DNA of 64,000 nt from Byssothecium circinans (Eukaryota > Ascomycota > Dothideomycetes > Pleosporales > Massarinaceae). How positions within the stretch are numbered: the stretch's first letter is position 1; the number at the start of each line of letters is the position of its first letter. Below, one piece after another: positions 52,327 through 62,032 of the stretch. A model generated the notes under the pieces. The model saw nothing but the letters and a program-made list of their open reading frames with translations, did no database searches and was not told the DNA's origin. Made by a program: the position numbers and the translations under genes. The stretch is from positions 1,171,455-1,235,454 of the forward strand of contig ML976986.1 in assembly GCA_010015675.1 (NCBI GenBank), read 5' to 3'.

Positions 52327-52742
52327 TGTTGTGGAGCTATCGCCCTGATTCGCAAATGTTGAAGCTTTTGATAGTCGTCATCTCGCACTAAGTTTCTGTA
52401 TTCTCTTTTTGCTGAAATTAGCCTAGGGTATTAGTGGGACTGTTTCTTACATGGGTCCATTGGCCCCGGCGCGTGTAAGACAGTAGCGTATTATGTTACA
52501 CAACACTAGACCAGGAATGGGTGCAGCAATGCCCCATGTGCGACACGGGCCAATTCAATGTTTATGTATGTGGCTCTAAGGTTTCATCCCGCTTTATGTA
52601 ACCAGGAAGGTGCAGACGAGCGTCATCTCGGCAGTCGGTACTCCACCCCAACCTCCATCACGCACCCAAGGCACGAACTTTAGAACCGACGCAGTTACTG
52701 TCGCCCTACAACACCAATTAACGTTGTCGTCAGCCTTTGAGT
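52327..52742. other. intergenic between two P450 relics
   Basis: About 415 bp between the divergent starts of the two P450 relics. It would have been their shared promoter. Nothing further recognised. Confidence 0.35.
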
Positions 52743-53247
52743 ATGATGAAGGAGGCCTTGGTGTCCGTCGCTGTTGCGGCGCTTAGTTACTTCTTCTACC
52801 CCGTGTATCGCGCCCGCAATGTCATGTACAGGCTGCGCGCCTAAGGCAAGGTCCGTCCACTCACGTGCCGCTATTAGTTTACCTTCTAATTAAAATAGCT
52901 TATGCCGCTATACAATTAGGCCACTAGTTACCTTTTTATTATTAAAAAGTTTATTAATAAACTCCCTACTAATACTGTATTTAACTATGTAGCCTTTAAT
53001 ATTTTACGTACATTTACTAAGCATGACATGTTCTACCTAGATTTTTAGCCCTTTAATATACCTATTCTAGTTATTAAAAACCCGTATGTCGCAGGGCAGA
53101 TTATAGGGAGAGTTAATGCGCAGAAACCTATTACTATCTAAAATACGTTTATATAGATAATAGGAAAAGATTCCTTTCTTACTATAGCTAAGTAGCCCTA
53201 AAAATAGTAGCAATTTATCTCTACTCTAAAATTTAGTCCTACGCATA

Positions 53248-54247
53248 ACGTAAAGCACCACCGAAGCGGCCACCCCACTGAAGCGGCCACTTTTTGCTTG
53301 GCGGAAAATCAAAGATTTAACCTTTAATAATAATTTAAATATAAGAGCTATTAAGTTGAAATTTTAAATATAGATATATATAATATAGAGTAAAAGGATT
53401 ATAAAAAGATATTCTAGGATTTCTAATAGCTTAGTAAGCTATATAGGTTTAGAGAATACTAGGGTTATTTTAGGTTTATAGCCTATAATACCTACTAAAC
53501 TAGCTAAATAAACCATAATAACTTTAGAGCTACTTTATATATATATAATACACCTATTAGCACTAAAATTATAGCGTGCAGCCTAGACCTATTAGAGAAT
53601 TAGCGTAGGAAGGGTAGAGATTCCTAAAATTAGAAATATATAAATAAATATTTTANNNNNNNNNNNNNNNNNNNNNNNNNNNNNNNNNNNNNNNNNNNNN
53701 NNNNNNNNNNNNNNNNNNNNNNNNNNNNNNNNNNNNNNNNNNNNNNNNNNNNNNNNNNNNNNNNNNNNNNNNNNNNNNNNNNNNNNNNNNNNNNNNNNNN
53801 NNNNNNNNNNNNNNNNNNNNNNNNNNNNNNNNNNNNNNNNNNNNNNNNNNNNNNNNNNNNNNNNNNNNNNNNNNNNNNNNNNNNNNNNNNNNNNNNNNNN
53901 NNNNNNNNNNNNNNNNNNNNNNNNNNNNNNNNNNNNNNNNNNNNNNNNNNNNNNNNNNNNNNNNNNNNNNNNNNNNNNNNNNNNNNNNNNNNNNNNNNNN
54001 NNNNNNNNNNNNNNNNNNNNNNNNNNNNNNNNNNNNNNNNNNNNNNNNNNNNNNNNNNNNNNNNNNNNNNNNNNNNNNNNNNNNNNNNNNNNNNNNNNNN
54101 NNNNNNNNNNNNNNNNNNNNCTAGGTTTAAAATTTTAAAAGAAAATATTAAGGTTTAGCTTTGTTATTAAGATAATACGGTTTGATTTTCCTTGCCAAGC
54201 AAAAGTGGCCGCTTTGGTGGGGTGGCCGCTTTGGTGGTGCTTTACGT
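53248..54247. mobile_element. TA-flanked DNA transposon (Tc1/mariner-Fot1-like), contains the assembly gap
   Basis: Terminal inverted repeats of about 68 bp: the left end starts ACGTAAAGCACCACC and the right end is GGTGGTGCTTTACGT. Within each repeat AAGCGGCCAC occurs twice, 18-19 bp apart, as short direct sub-repeats. The element is flanked by TA on both sides (53246-53247, 54248-54249). The uninterrupted copy B has a single TA at the same place, so TA is the target duplication, as for Tc1/mariner/Fot1 elements. The readable interior is AT-rich with no open frame. 465 Ns (53656-54120) hide the centre, so the true length is unknown. Confidence 0.8.
53656..54120. other. assembly gap (465 N)
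   Basis: Unsequenced bases inside the transposon. The gap probably reflects AT-rich, repeated sequence; its stated size may be an estimate. Confidence 0.99.
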
Positions 54248-55029
54248 TATGCTTAATTAAGTCCCTATTATTATTAATTAAGGGAAGACGTTTTATAGTA
54301 AGCTGCGTAAAGCTACGCAGAATAAAATACTTTTCTAGCTAAAGGAGGCAACTATTTAGCTAATAATAGATGTTATAAGTCTTATTATACTATAAGTCAT
54401 TAACGCGCGCTTTTAAATATATAAAAAAGTATTAATAATTATAATAGAAATATCTAGCTTAACTACTAACTTTAAGATAGATAATTCCCTAGCGCTATGC
54501 GTTCTTTAATTAAAATAGTAATTTTTAAGTAAGATCTAAATTTACTATTAGCGCTAGAACCCTATATAACCTTTTTTAGTATAAAAACATAGCTATACCC
54601 TAAACACGTATATCTATGAAGAGCTCGCAAAGCAATTTAAAGAGTAAAAGTTTTTTATTAAAAGCTATAGTCACGCTATAGATAAGTAAATAAAGAAATT
54701 AATTATATTTTTAGCTTTAGATAAGTACGTTATAAACTATATGCAGACTAAGACCGCGAAACTAGACAGTAACTTTAAGCGCTACGCCAGCGCTTAGATA
54801 CGCTTATTTCTAGCTATAAAGTATAATACGACCTTAAGCGTACTAATGTACACACTATATCTTCTATACAAGCACTCTAAGTTCCTAGCCTACGTGCGCG
54901 TAGAACATAACTCTATCTTTAGCACTAACGCAGGCGCGGCTGCGGATATTTTATCTAATAACCTAACACTACTTAACTAACTACTAATCACCTCTATAGT
55001 AATAAAGGAATCTCTTTATTTCTTTCTAC

Positions 55030-56416
55030 CTTTACCCTAACCTCTATTACGTACCTAAGGCACGAACTTTAGAACTAACGCAGTTACTATCACCCTATAA
55101 TACTAATTAACGTTATCATTAGCCTTTAAGTATAATAAAGAAGGCTTTAGTATCCGTTGCTATTATAGCGCTTAGTTACTTCTTCTACACTATATATCAC
55201 GCCTATAATATTATATATAGGCTGCGCGCTTAAGGTAAGGTCTATCTACTTACATGCCACTATTAGTTTACCTTCTAATTAAAATAGCTTATACTATTAT
55301 ATAATTAGGCTACTAGTTACTTCTTTATTATTAAAAAGTTTATTAATAAACTTTTTACTAATACTGTATTTAACTATATAGCCTTTAATATCTCGCGTAC
55401 ATTTACTAAGTATGACATGTTTTACCTAGATTTCTAGCCCTTTAATACACTTATTCTAGTTATTAAAAACCTATATATCGCAGGGCAAATTATAGGGAGA
55501 GTTAATACGTAGAAACCTATTACTATCTAAAATACGTTTATATAGATAATAAAAAGGGATTCTCTTCTTACTATAGCTAAGTAGCCTTAGAAATAGTAGT
55601 AATTTATCTTTACTTTAAGATTTAGTCCTACGTATATACTTAATTAGGTCTCTATTATTATTAATTAAGAGAAGACGTTTTATAGTAAGCTACGCAAAGC
55701 TACGTGGAATAGAATACTTTTCTAGCTAGAGAAGGCGACTATTTAGCTAATAATAAATGTTATAAGTCTTATTACACTGTAAGTCGTTAACGCGCGCTTT
55801 TAAATATATAAAAAAGTATTAATAATTATAATAGAAATGTCTAGCTTAATTACTAACTTTAAGATAAATAATTCCCTAGCGCTATACGTTCTCTAATTAA
55901 GATAGTAACTTTCAGGCAAGATCTAAATCTACTACAGCGCTAGAACCCTATACGACCTTTCTTAGTATAGAAATATGGCTGCACCCTAAACACGTATATC
56001 TACAGGGAGCTCGCAAAGCGATTTAAGGAGCGAAAGTTTTTTATTAAGAGCCGTAGTCGCGCCACAGACAAGCGAACAGGGAAATTAATTGCATCCCTAG
56101 CTTTGGACGAGTACGTCACGAACCACATGTAGACCGAGACCGCGAAACTGGACGGCGACTTCGAGCGCTACGCCAGCGCTCAGATACGCTTATTTCTGGT
56201 CGCAGGGCACGACACGACCTCAAGCGCACTGACGTACACACTGCATCTTCTGTACAAGCACCCCGAGTTCCTGGCCCGCGTGCGCGCAGAACACGACTCT
56301 GTCTTTGGCACTGACGCAGGCGCGGCTGCGGATATTCTGTCTAATGACCCAACACTGCTCAACCAACTGCCAATCACCTCTGCAGCGATAAAGGAATCTC
56401 TCCGTCTCTTCCCACC
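55030..56416 (+). repeat. tandem duplication copy B
   Basis: Second copy, uninterrupted, showing the empty target site of the transposon at about 55634. Its left 1 kb is AT-rich and its last about 350 bp are nearly unmutated, continuing into the unique 3' end of the P450. Differences between copies are almost all C/T and G/A. Confidence 0.85.
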
Positions 56417-56867
56417 CGCTGGTGGGGTCCGTGAAGGCAGCCCAGACATCACACTTGTCGCTGAGGACGGTACTCAATACCCCACAGACGGCTGTGCCAT
56501 CTGGGTTCCCCACGAAGCCGTCCACCGAAACCCGGCCTACTGGCCGCGCGCCGATGAATTCGTCCCAGACCGCTTCCTGTGCGAGCCCGAAGATCCCCTT
56601 TATCCGACCAAGGGTGCCTGGCGCGCGTTCGAGTTCGGCCCGCATAACTGTATTGGCCAGACACTTGCGCTGACGGAGATTAAGACGTTGCTTGTTATGG
56701 TTGTACGGCAGTTTGATTTGAAAGAGGCGTATGCGGAGTGGGATCAATCGCATCCAGTTGCTGGGCTGAGGGAGGCTAATGGTGAGAGGGCGTATCAGGT
56801 CAGTGGTGGGGGTGGGGGACAGCATCCTTCTTGTCGCTATCCGTGCCGGATCTCCGTTCGTGAGTAG

Positions 56868-57243
56868 AGGGGTTTCCAAATCATGGTCTCCATACATAGA
56901 TCGAACGTGTGCTGGGTGGGAGAAGAAGGTCTACGACGGAAGAGAAATGGTCGAATAAGTACAAACTTTAAACTCACACTTCTTGAATTCCTGAGCACTC
57001 TATATGCTATAATCATTGCGCACTGCAAGATGTGGAGGTTGCAAATGCTGGTGTTCAGGGCTTGGGTGCGAGGACAAGTTTGAGATGATGCAAGAACAAC
57101 AACAGCGGCGACGGCGGTGTGGGCCTTGTACATAAGTAATGAGATCTAGTTCCAATAGGATGAGACTGGGAAGACAAAGGATATGGTATCTCGACGAAGA
57201 GGTAACGTAACGAAACAAATGACAGAAAAGAAAAGGCTTCACC
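56868..57243. terminator. shared 3' region of convergent P450 relic and SDR gene
   Basis: About 375 bp. No element recognised. Confidence 0.3.
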
Positions 57244-58281
57244 TCAATACTTTCCCCCTTCCTCGCAAACCTTCTTGTATACTTCCTCCGTATGCGACCA
57301 AATCTTCTGTTCGGCACCATCATCTCTCATCTCTTTGGCCGTCTCACTGTCCCCATGCGCTTCTCCACTCCAGGTCAAATGATAGATTCCACTACCCTTC
57401 ACACCATCCGCGCCTATGACCACACCTTCTTCCTCGGCTTTCGCCCTGGGCGCATACCTTGGTGCCGTGGACGCAAACAAATGCCTCTCACCACTCTCCT
57501 GCCTATCAACCATGAACGGCTTGGCGAAAAAAAACACAAGTTTCCCGATCGGATTGTTGGCCAAGCCGGTCTGCACAGCACCTGGCTGTTCATGGATGAA
57601 CGAAGTCTGTGGATGGAGACGCGCGAAGCGTTCCAGAGCGAAGTTCTGCATGGCGCTAGCGTGATTGGCGCAGTTACGGAGAGAAAATGAAGACTTCAGC
57701 GAGAGATCAGAGAAGTTGGGCTTATTGGAACGGCCGATGAATGGGTCGTAGACGGAGACTACGCGGGAGAGCGTTGAGTTTGGGTTGGTGCTGTTGGCAG
57801 CGTTCGTGAGTAAAGGTGATAAGTTTTGAATGAAGCGCATGCGCGCGTAGTAATGCAATGAGTGTTTCTTGTCAAGCCCTTCTTCTGTCTCATCTCTTCC
57901 TTTGAATGTCATGATGCCGATAGTCATGAATAGGAGATTGACCTTCTTCTCCTTCTCCTTGATCTCTTTGCATGCTTCGTCTACTTTTCGCAGCAAGGAT
58001 ACATCTTTCTTGATAAAGTCAATAGTCGAGGTCGGGTTGATAGTCTTGAGTTCCTCAGTGATGCGCTTTGCTTCTGTTTCGTTGCGTCCGATAAGGTAGA
58101 TGTGTGGTGATGTCGTGTTTCGAGCGAACTCTCTGGCTGTGTAGAGAGAGATGCCGCTCGTGCCTCCTACGAAGATGGCAACAAGGCCTGGTGCGAGGTT
58201 CTTGAGAGCATTGTTGTGGGCGCGGACTTCGGCGAGAGATGCCATTGCGCTTGTGGCTGATTTTGGAAAGAAGGCAGACAT
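57244..58281 (-). CDS. atypical short-chain dehydrogenase/reductase
   Basis: NAD(P)-binding Rossmann protein of the SDR superfamily, 345 residues, intronless. The glycine motif reads FVGGTSGIS (residues about 37-45). The segment IYLIGRN gives the second strand with the Arg typical of NADP preference, and NLLFMTIGIM replaces the usual NNAG. The active-site Ser is present (RVVSVYD), but the catalytic YxxxK is missing: the aligned helix reads NHASAMQNFALERF, with His and Met at the Tyr and Lys positions. HEQPGAVQTGL follows as expected. Many fungal SDR-like proteins share this loss, so it may have another mechanism or only bind cofactor. It sits at the edge of the decayed P450 island and is the only intact metabolic gene there. 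No targeting signal. Function is unknown. Confidence 0.8.
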   Translation of the reverse strand: MSAFFPKSATSAMASLAEVRAHNNALKNLAPGLVAIFVGGTSGISLYTAREFARNTTSPHIYLIGRNETEAKRITEELKTINPTSTIDFIKKDVSLLRKVDEACKEIKEKEKKVNLLFMTIGIMTFKGRDETEEGLDKKHSLHYYARMRFIQNLSPLLTNAANSTNPNSTLSRVVSVYDPFIGRSNKPNFSDLSLKSSFSLRNCANHASAMQNFALERFARLHPQTSFIHEQPGAVQTGLANNPIGKLVFFFAKPFMVDRQESGERHLFASTAPRYAPRAKAEEEGVVIGADGVKGSGIYHLTWSGEAHGDSETAKEMRDDGAEQKIWSHTEEVYKKVCEEGGKY

Positions 58282-58835
58282 TGTTCTGTGCGATGTTGAC
58301 AGTAGGTCGGATACACTCTTTCTTGTTAAGTGGACAGAACTGTAAACGATGAATTGAGAATTGGAGTGGAAGGAGTATTGGAGGGTGAAGATAATATGTT
58401 TGAGAGAAGAATAGGAAAGTTACTTATATCTTATTTATCGTACGCAGACGAAAGTTGAGTTGTGCGATGTTCGTGCGGGCGTGGTGTTAGGGGAGTTATC
58501 ACCGGCATTATACCTGCTGACCGGACGATTCGTGGAGTTCCGCAACACCACTCCCTCGCATCTCGTAGGTATTCTGGTGTTGTCAAAATTATGTAATGTC
58601 TGCATCGTCATACGCAGTACCACAAGATCGGGTCAATTGGACCAGCAGTGTAGTGTTAGGTTGAGGGTGAGGACTTTCGCTTAGATCCGAAGATTCCGAG
58701 GTCTCCGTAGGCGCTAATCATCCTTACACAGCAAATGTTCGACACTGATTCATCACACCAGCAATATGCCACAAAACTCCAAGACAACAGTACACTCTCA
58801 AAATCTACTTCCGCGTCGAAGTTAAGCGCTACGAC
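58282..58835. promoter_or_regulatory. divergent promoter region (SDR / YAE1)
   Basis: 554 bp between outward-facing genes; no defined motif claimed. Confidence 0.35.
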
Positions 58836-59462
58836 ATGCTCCGCGAACTCTCTCCCCACCTAGGGCCCATCGCCCTACCCGCGGGCACCACCCCTCCAAC
58901 CCCACCTCACAATGACCCATTAGACGACATCTACGGCTCTGAGCCCTCTTCCCCCAATCTCTCTTCTCAAAGTTTCTCACGCCCTGATGAGATCCTCTCC
59001 GACCTACCCTCCCGCCAGCGTGCCCTCGACACCGATGCCTATCGCGAAGGCCTCTCGAACAACAAAGGGCAGTTTGTGCAAGAGGGCTTCGACGAGGGCT
59101 ACTCATTAGGTGCCAATCTTGGGATTTTAGTCGGATACATACTTGGCATACTCCAAGGCTTCATGACAGCACTGAAAGGCCATGACGAGACGCGGTGGGA
59201 GGCGGCCAAGAAGCTATGGGATGACGCGCAAAAGGAGCTTGCGATAGAAGAAGTACTGGGGCAGGAATGGATTGATGAGGAGGGGATATGGAAGTGGGAG
59301 GTCGAGGGCAAGGATGATGAGGTGACGTTCAAGGAAGTTGCCGAACAGCATCCTGTGTTGAAGACGTGGATTGGTAGGGTGAGAGATATAGCTCAGACTT
59401 GGGGCGTGGATCTTGAGGCTCTGGAGGGAGGGCAGGAGGGAGCAGTGGAAGCTGAGGGATAG
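58836..59462 (+). CDS. YAE1: Yae1 family protein (cytosolic Fe-S target adaptor)
   Basis: Intronless 208-residue protein. Yae1, with Lto1, connects the cytosolic Fe-S assembly (CIA) machinery to Rli1/ABCE1 in yeast. The diagnostic feature is the deca-GX3 type motif: glycines spaced every fourth residue in GFDEGYSLGANLGILVGYI and on through LGILQG, at residues of about 88-113. It is preceded by the typical RQRALDTDAYREGLSNNK segment. The N-terminus (about 60 residues) is Pro/Ser-rich and begins LRELSPHLGP. The C-terminal half is acidic and helical (KKLWDDAQKELAIEEVLGQ). There is no signal or membrane segment. Length fits the family. Confidence 0.9.
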   Translation: MLRELSPHLGPIALPAGTTPPTPPHNDPLDDIYGSEPSSPNLSSQSFSRPDEILSDLPSRQRALDTDAYREGLSNNKGQFVQEGFDEGYSLGANLGILVGYILGILQGFMTALKGHDETRWEAAKKLWDDAQKELAIEEVLGQEWIDEEGIWKWEVEGKDDEVTFKEVAEQHPVLKTWIGRVRDIAQTWGVDLEALEGGQEGAVEAEG

Positions 59463-60055
59463 TCATGAATCCTGCTCATGAACTGATGATCAAAGGACGT
59501 ATTCTTCGACCTAGAACGGCATACTTGAAGGCTGCAAAGCTCATAAAGAAACGGTGGGAACTGATGTGTGCCGGCAATTTCTCAACATTATTCGGACTGA
59601 ACTAGGTGTGTATTCACTATCAGTCCTTTATTGAGCTTTGATCTTTCTCTAACGGGTAGAACAGCGGCTCTTTAAAGCCTGGTTGTTATTGAGAGCGCGA
59701 GAGTAAGGTATGCGTAGGACAAAGGTACTATTGGTCGTAAAGTGAAAAAGAGGGCATTTGCGTAGGGACAGTGATTGGTCTTGTGGTGGGGCGTTCTTCT
59801 AAGGTTTCGTGGTGTCTTTAAAATTCCTATAAAGTTAACGCTTATGTCGCTGATTTGCCTGAGAAATATGATGGATTTCGGAATTAACGTCGGAACCGAT
59901 CCGATTTCCGTCCGTGCACGCGGTGAATTCTTTCAGTCGGCCTTTGCGTCATGACTTTCGTCCGACTAGCTGACAGTTCCTGAAAGATAAAACCCAACAT
60001 GGCCCCGTCACGATAACAGTTTCTCTGTCGCTATCCCTCGACTCTCACGATAGCC
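59463..60055. promoter_or_regulatory. intergenic / promoter of the kinase gene
   Basis: 593 bp between two plus-strand genes. Nothing specific recognised. Confidence 0.35.
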
Positions 60056-62032
60056 ATGCTACGTGGCTTAGCTGGAGTAAATCATGCTAATCGCCTGCTA
60101 ACAACTGCGACAAAGCCCACCCGCTTCATCGTCCGCCACGCGCATTCGCAATGGCAGCCTCTACGTCCCCCTAACCCTGCAGAGCTCCCCAAACCTAAAG
60201 CTCGAACGATCAAACCGCCGTTCCGCCGTCGGAAATGGGTTCGCCGCCTGTTCGTCTTGTCCACCTTACTCGGTGTAGGATATGCCGCTGATAAGCAGTG
60301 GAACGCGTCTGCGCTCATGCGTAGCTCGCGGACCTTTTACACTGGGCTGTTGATTGGGCTGGACTACAAGATCAACTTTCGCGCAAATCCTCCGCTGGCG
60401 GATAGCATTGAAACGCTGCACAATCGAAATGCACAGAGAGTGTTCGATCTGTTAAGGCACAACGGAGGGCTCTATCTAAAGATCGGTCAAGCTATTGCCA
60501 TGCAGAGCGCGATCTTGCCACCGGAGTTCCAGAAGATGTTCAGCAAGATGTTCGACGATGCCCCGCAGAACGAGTGGTGGGAGGTCGAAAAGGTCATACA
60601 AGAGGACTTTGGGAAGAGCGTGGAGGAAGTCTTTGGTGTGAGCTTTGCGCCTGAGCAAGGGAAGGGCATCATGGAGAAGACGGCACGGGCCAGCGCGAGC
60701 GTGGCACAGGTGCACTGGGCACGGTTAGCGGACGGCAGAGAGGTCGCGATCAAGATCCAGAAGAGGGAGATTGCGAGCCAGGTGGGATGGGATCTGTGGG
60801 CTTTCAAGGTCGTGGCGAAGACGTACACTTGGTGGTTTGGAATACCGATTTACACGCTGGTGCCGTACATCACGGAACGGTTGATGCTGGAGACGGACTT
60901 TGAAAACGAGGCGAATAATGCGGAGAAGATGAGGAACCTTGTGGCGGGAGAGAAGAGGTTGAATGGAAGGGTGTATATTCCAAAGGTCTTTCGAGAGCTC
61001 TCAAGCAAGCGGGTCATGACTGCTGAGTGGATTGAAGGCGTACGCTTATGGGATAAAGAAGGCATAACGAACAAATGGCAAGGAGGCTGGCACCAAGGAA
61101 GTCCCGGAGCAGGCGGCAACAAACTCCCAGCGTTGCCTAACGACCACTCTAACATTGACACAAAAATTCCTGAGGATGCACCACGAAACCCTCTCTTCAA
61201 GCCGTATCGCTCATCCTGGCGTGGAAGAGATGGAAACGGCGGTCTCGGCGTCTCTCTGAAGACCACCATGAACACTATCGTAGACCTTTTCTCCGCTCAA
61301 ATGTTCCTGTGGGGGACTGTACATTGCGATCCTCATCCTGGTAACATCTTCATTCGACGCCTCCCCAACGGTGAACCCGAAGTCGTCCTCATCGACCATG
61401 GCCTGTACATCCAAATGCACCCCCACTTTCGCCATCAATACGCACTCTTCTGGAAATCGCTCCTCGCCTTTGACAACCAAACCATCCAAGATGTAGTCAG
61501 CCAATGGGGTATTAACAAACCCGATATTTTCGCCTCAGCAACGCTCATGCGCCCTTACACCGGCGGCGACAACAGCACCCTCAATGGCATCCGCAAGATT
61601 GCAAGTGAAAAGGACCAGAAAGCCCGCTCCTTTGAGATGCAATCCAAAGCCCGCGACGACATCAAGCAAATTCTGGGCGACGAGAGCAAATGGCCCCGCG
61701 AACTCATCTTCATCGGCCGCAACCTACGTATCGTACAGGGAAACAACCAATTCCTTGGTTCGCCGGTTAACCGCATCAAGATCACGGGGCTGTGGGCTAG
61801 TCGCGCGCTCATGGAGAGCAAAGACCTGACTCGGCAGGAACGATGGGCGAATTGGGTCAAGCATCTGAGGTTTAGGGTTGTGTTATTGTTCAGTGATGCC
61901 GTGTTCATTTACTCGAAGATTAAGCAGGTGTTTGGGTTGGGAAGGGGCATGGAGGATGATATTGAGCAGCAGATGAGGGTCATGGCGAAGGATTTTGGCG
62001 TGGAGCTCAATCATGGAGTTTTCGAAGGTTGA
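60056..62032 (+). CDS. mitochondrial ABC1/ADCK-family atypical kinase
   Basis: Intronless 658-residue member of the ABC1/UbiB/COQ8 superfamily, closest in style to ADCK1 and yeast Mcp2/Cqd2, which influence mitochondrial coenzyme Q and lipid distribution. N-terminus: Arg-rich, acid-free targeting sequence (NRLLTTATKPTRFIVRHAH), then a membrane span (RRLFVLSTLLGVGYAA, about 63-78). Kinase features: the family KxGQ motif LYLKIGQAIAMQSA (142-145), the Ala-rich nucleotide loop ARASASVAQVH replacing the Gly-rich loop, Lys in VAIKIQK (233), LMLETDFENEANNAE, the catalytic loop HCDPHPGNIF (423-430) and the metal-binding DFG equivalent LIDHGLY (447-449). All key residues are present. A 60-residue insertion rich in Gly/Asn (340-400) precedes the catalytic loop. 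Likely in the inner membrane or intermembrane space. Confidence 0.92.
   Translation: MLRGLAGVNHANRLLTTATKPTRFIVRHAHSQWQPLRPPNPAELPKPKARTIKPPFRRRKWVRRLFVLSTLLGVGYAADKQWNASALMRSSRTFYTGLLIGLDYKINFRANPPLADSIETLHNRNAQRVFDLLRHNGGLYLKIGQAIAMQSAILPPEFQKMFSKMFDDAPQNEWWEVEKVIQEDFGKSVEEVFGVSFAPEQGKGIMEKTARASASVAQVHWARLADGREVAIKIQKREIASQVGWDLWAFKVVAKTYTWWFGIPIYTLVPYITERLMLETDFENEANNAEKMRNLVAGEKRLNGRVYIPKVFRELSSKRVMTAEWIEGVRLWDKEGITNKWQGGWHQGSPGAGGNKLPALPNDHSNIDTKIPEDAPRNPLFKPYRSSWRGRDGNGGLGVSLKTTMNTIVDLFSAQMFLWGTVHCDPHPGNIFIRRLPNGEPEVVLIDHGLYIQMHPHFRHQYALFWKSLLAFDNQTIQDVVSQWGINKPDIFASATLMRPYTGGDNSTLNGIRKIASEKDQKARSFEMQSKARDDIKQILGDESKWPRELIFIGRNLRIVQGNNQFLGSPVNRIKITGLWASRALMESKDLTRQERWANWVKHLRFRVVLLFSDAVFIYSKIKQVFGLGRGMEDDIEQQMRVMAKDFGVELNHGVFEG

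Larger units (their letters stand above)
52645..55029 (+). repeat. tandem duplication copy A (interrupted by a transposon)
   Basis: The first of two head-to-tail copies of a unit of about 1.39 kb, derived from the 5' and middle part of a P450 gene. Example pairs: AAGGCACGAACTTTAGAAC at 52667 versus 55056, and GCTACGCCAGCGCTTAGA at 54781 versus 56167 (spacing 1386). The left 200 bp are hardly mutated, while the rest is very AT-rich. A 1-kb element is inserted at 53248-54247. Confidence 0.85.
52743..56867 (+). pseudogene. RIP-degraded, internally duplicated cytochrome P450
   Basis: Remains of one P450 gene. The 5' end at 52743 reads MMKEALVSVAVAALSYFFYP then RARNVMYRLRA, followed by TAA (52842-52844) where a CAA Gln is likely. 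The middle is duplicated and AT-rich. The 3' part is intact in frame: TDKRTGKLIASL, a TAG at 56130-56132, RLFLVAGHDTTSSALT (I-helix), KESLRLFPPAGG (ExxR), VPDRFLCEPE, heme loop FEFGPHNCIGQTLALTEIK with the Cys, and the closing GERAYQVSGGGGGQHPS, to a stop at 56867. At the 56130 stop, copy A still has CAG (54743-54745), so the stop arose by C to T after duplication. The gene cannot make a functional enzyme. Family style (CIGQTLALTEIK) is that of fungal CYP52/CYP-like hydroxylases, no finer call. Confidence 0.85.
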
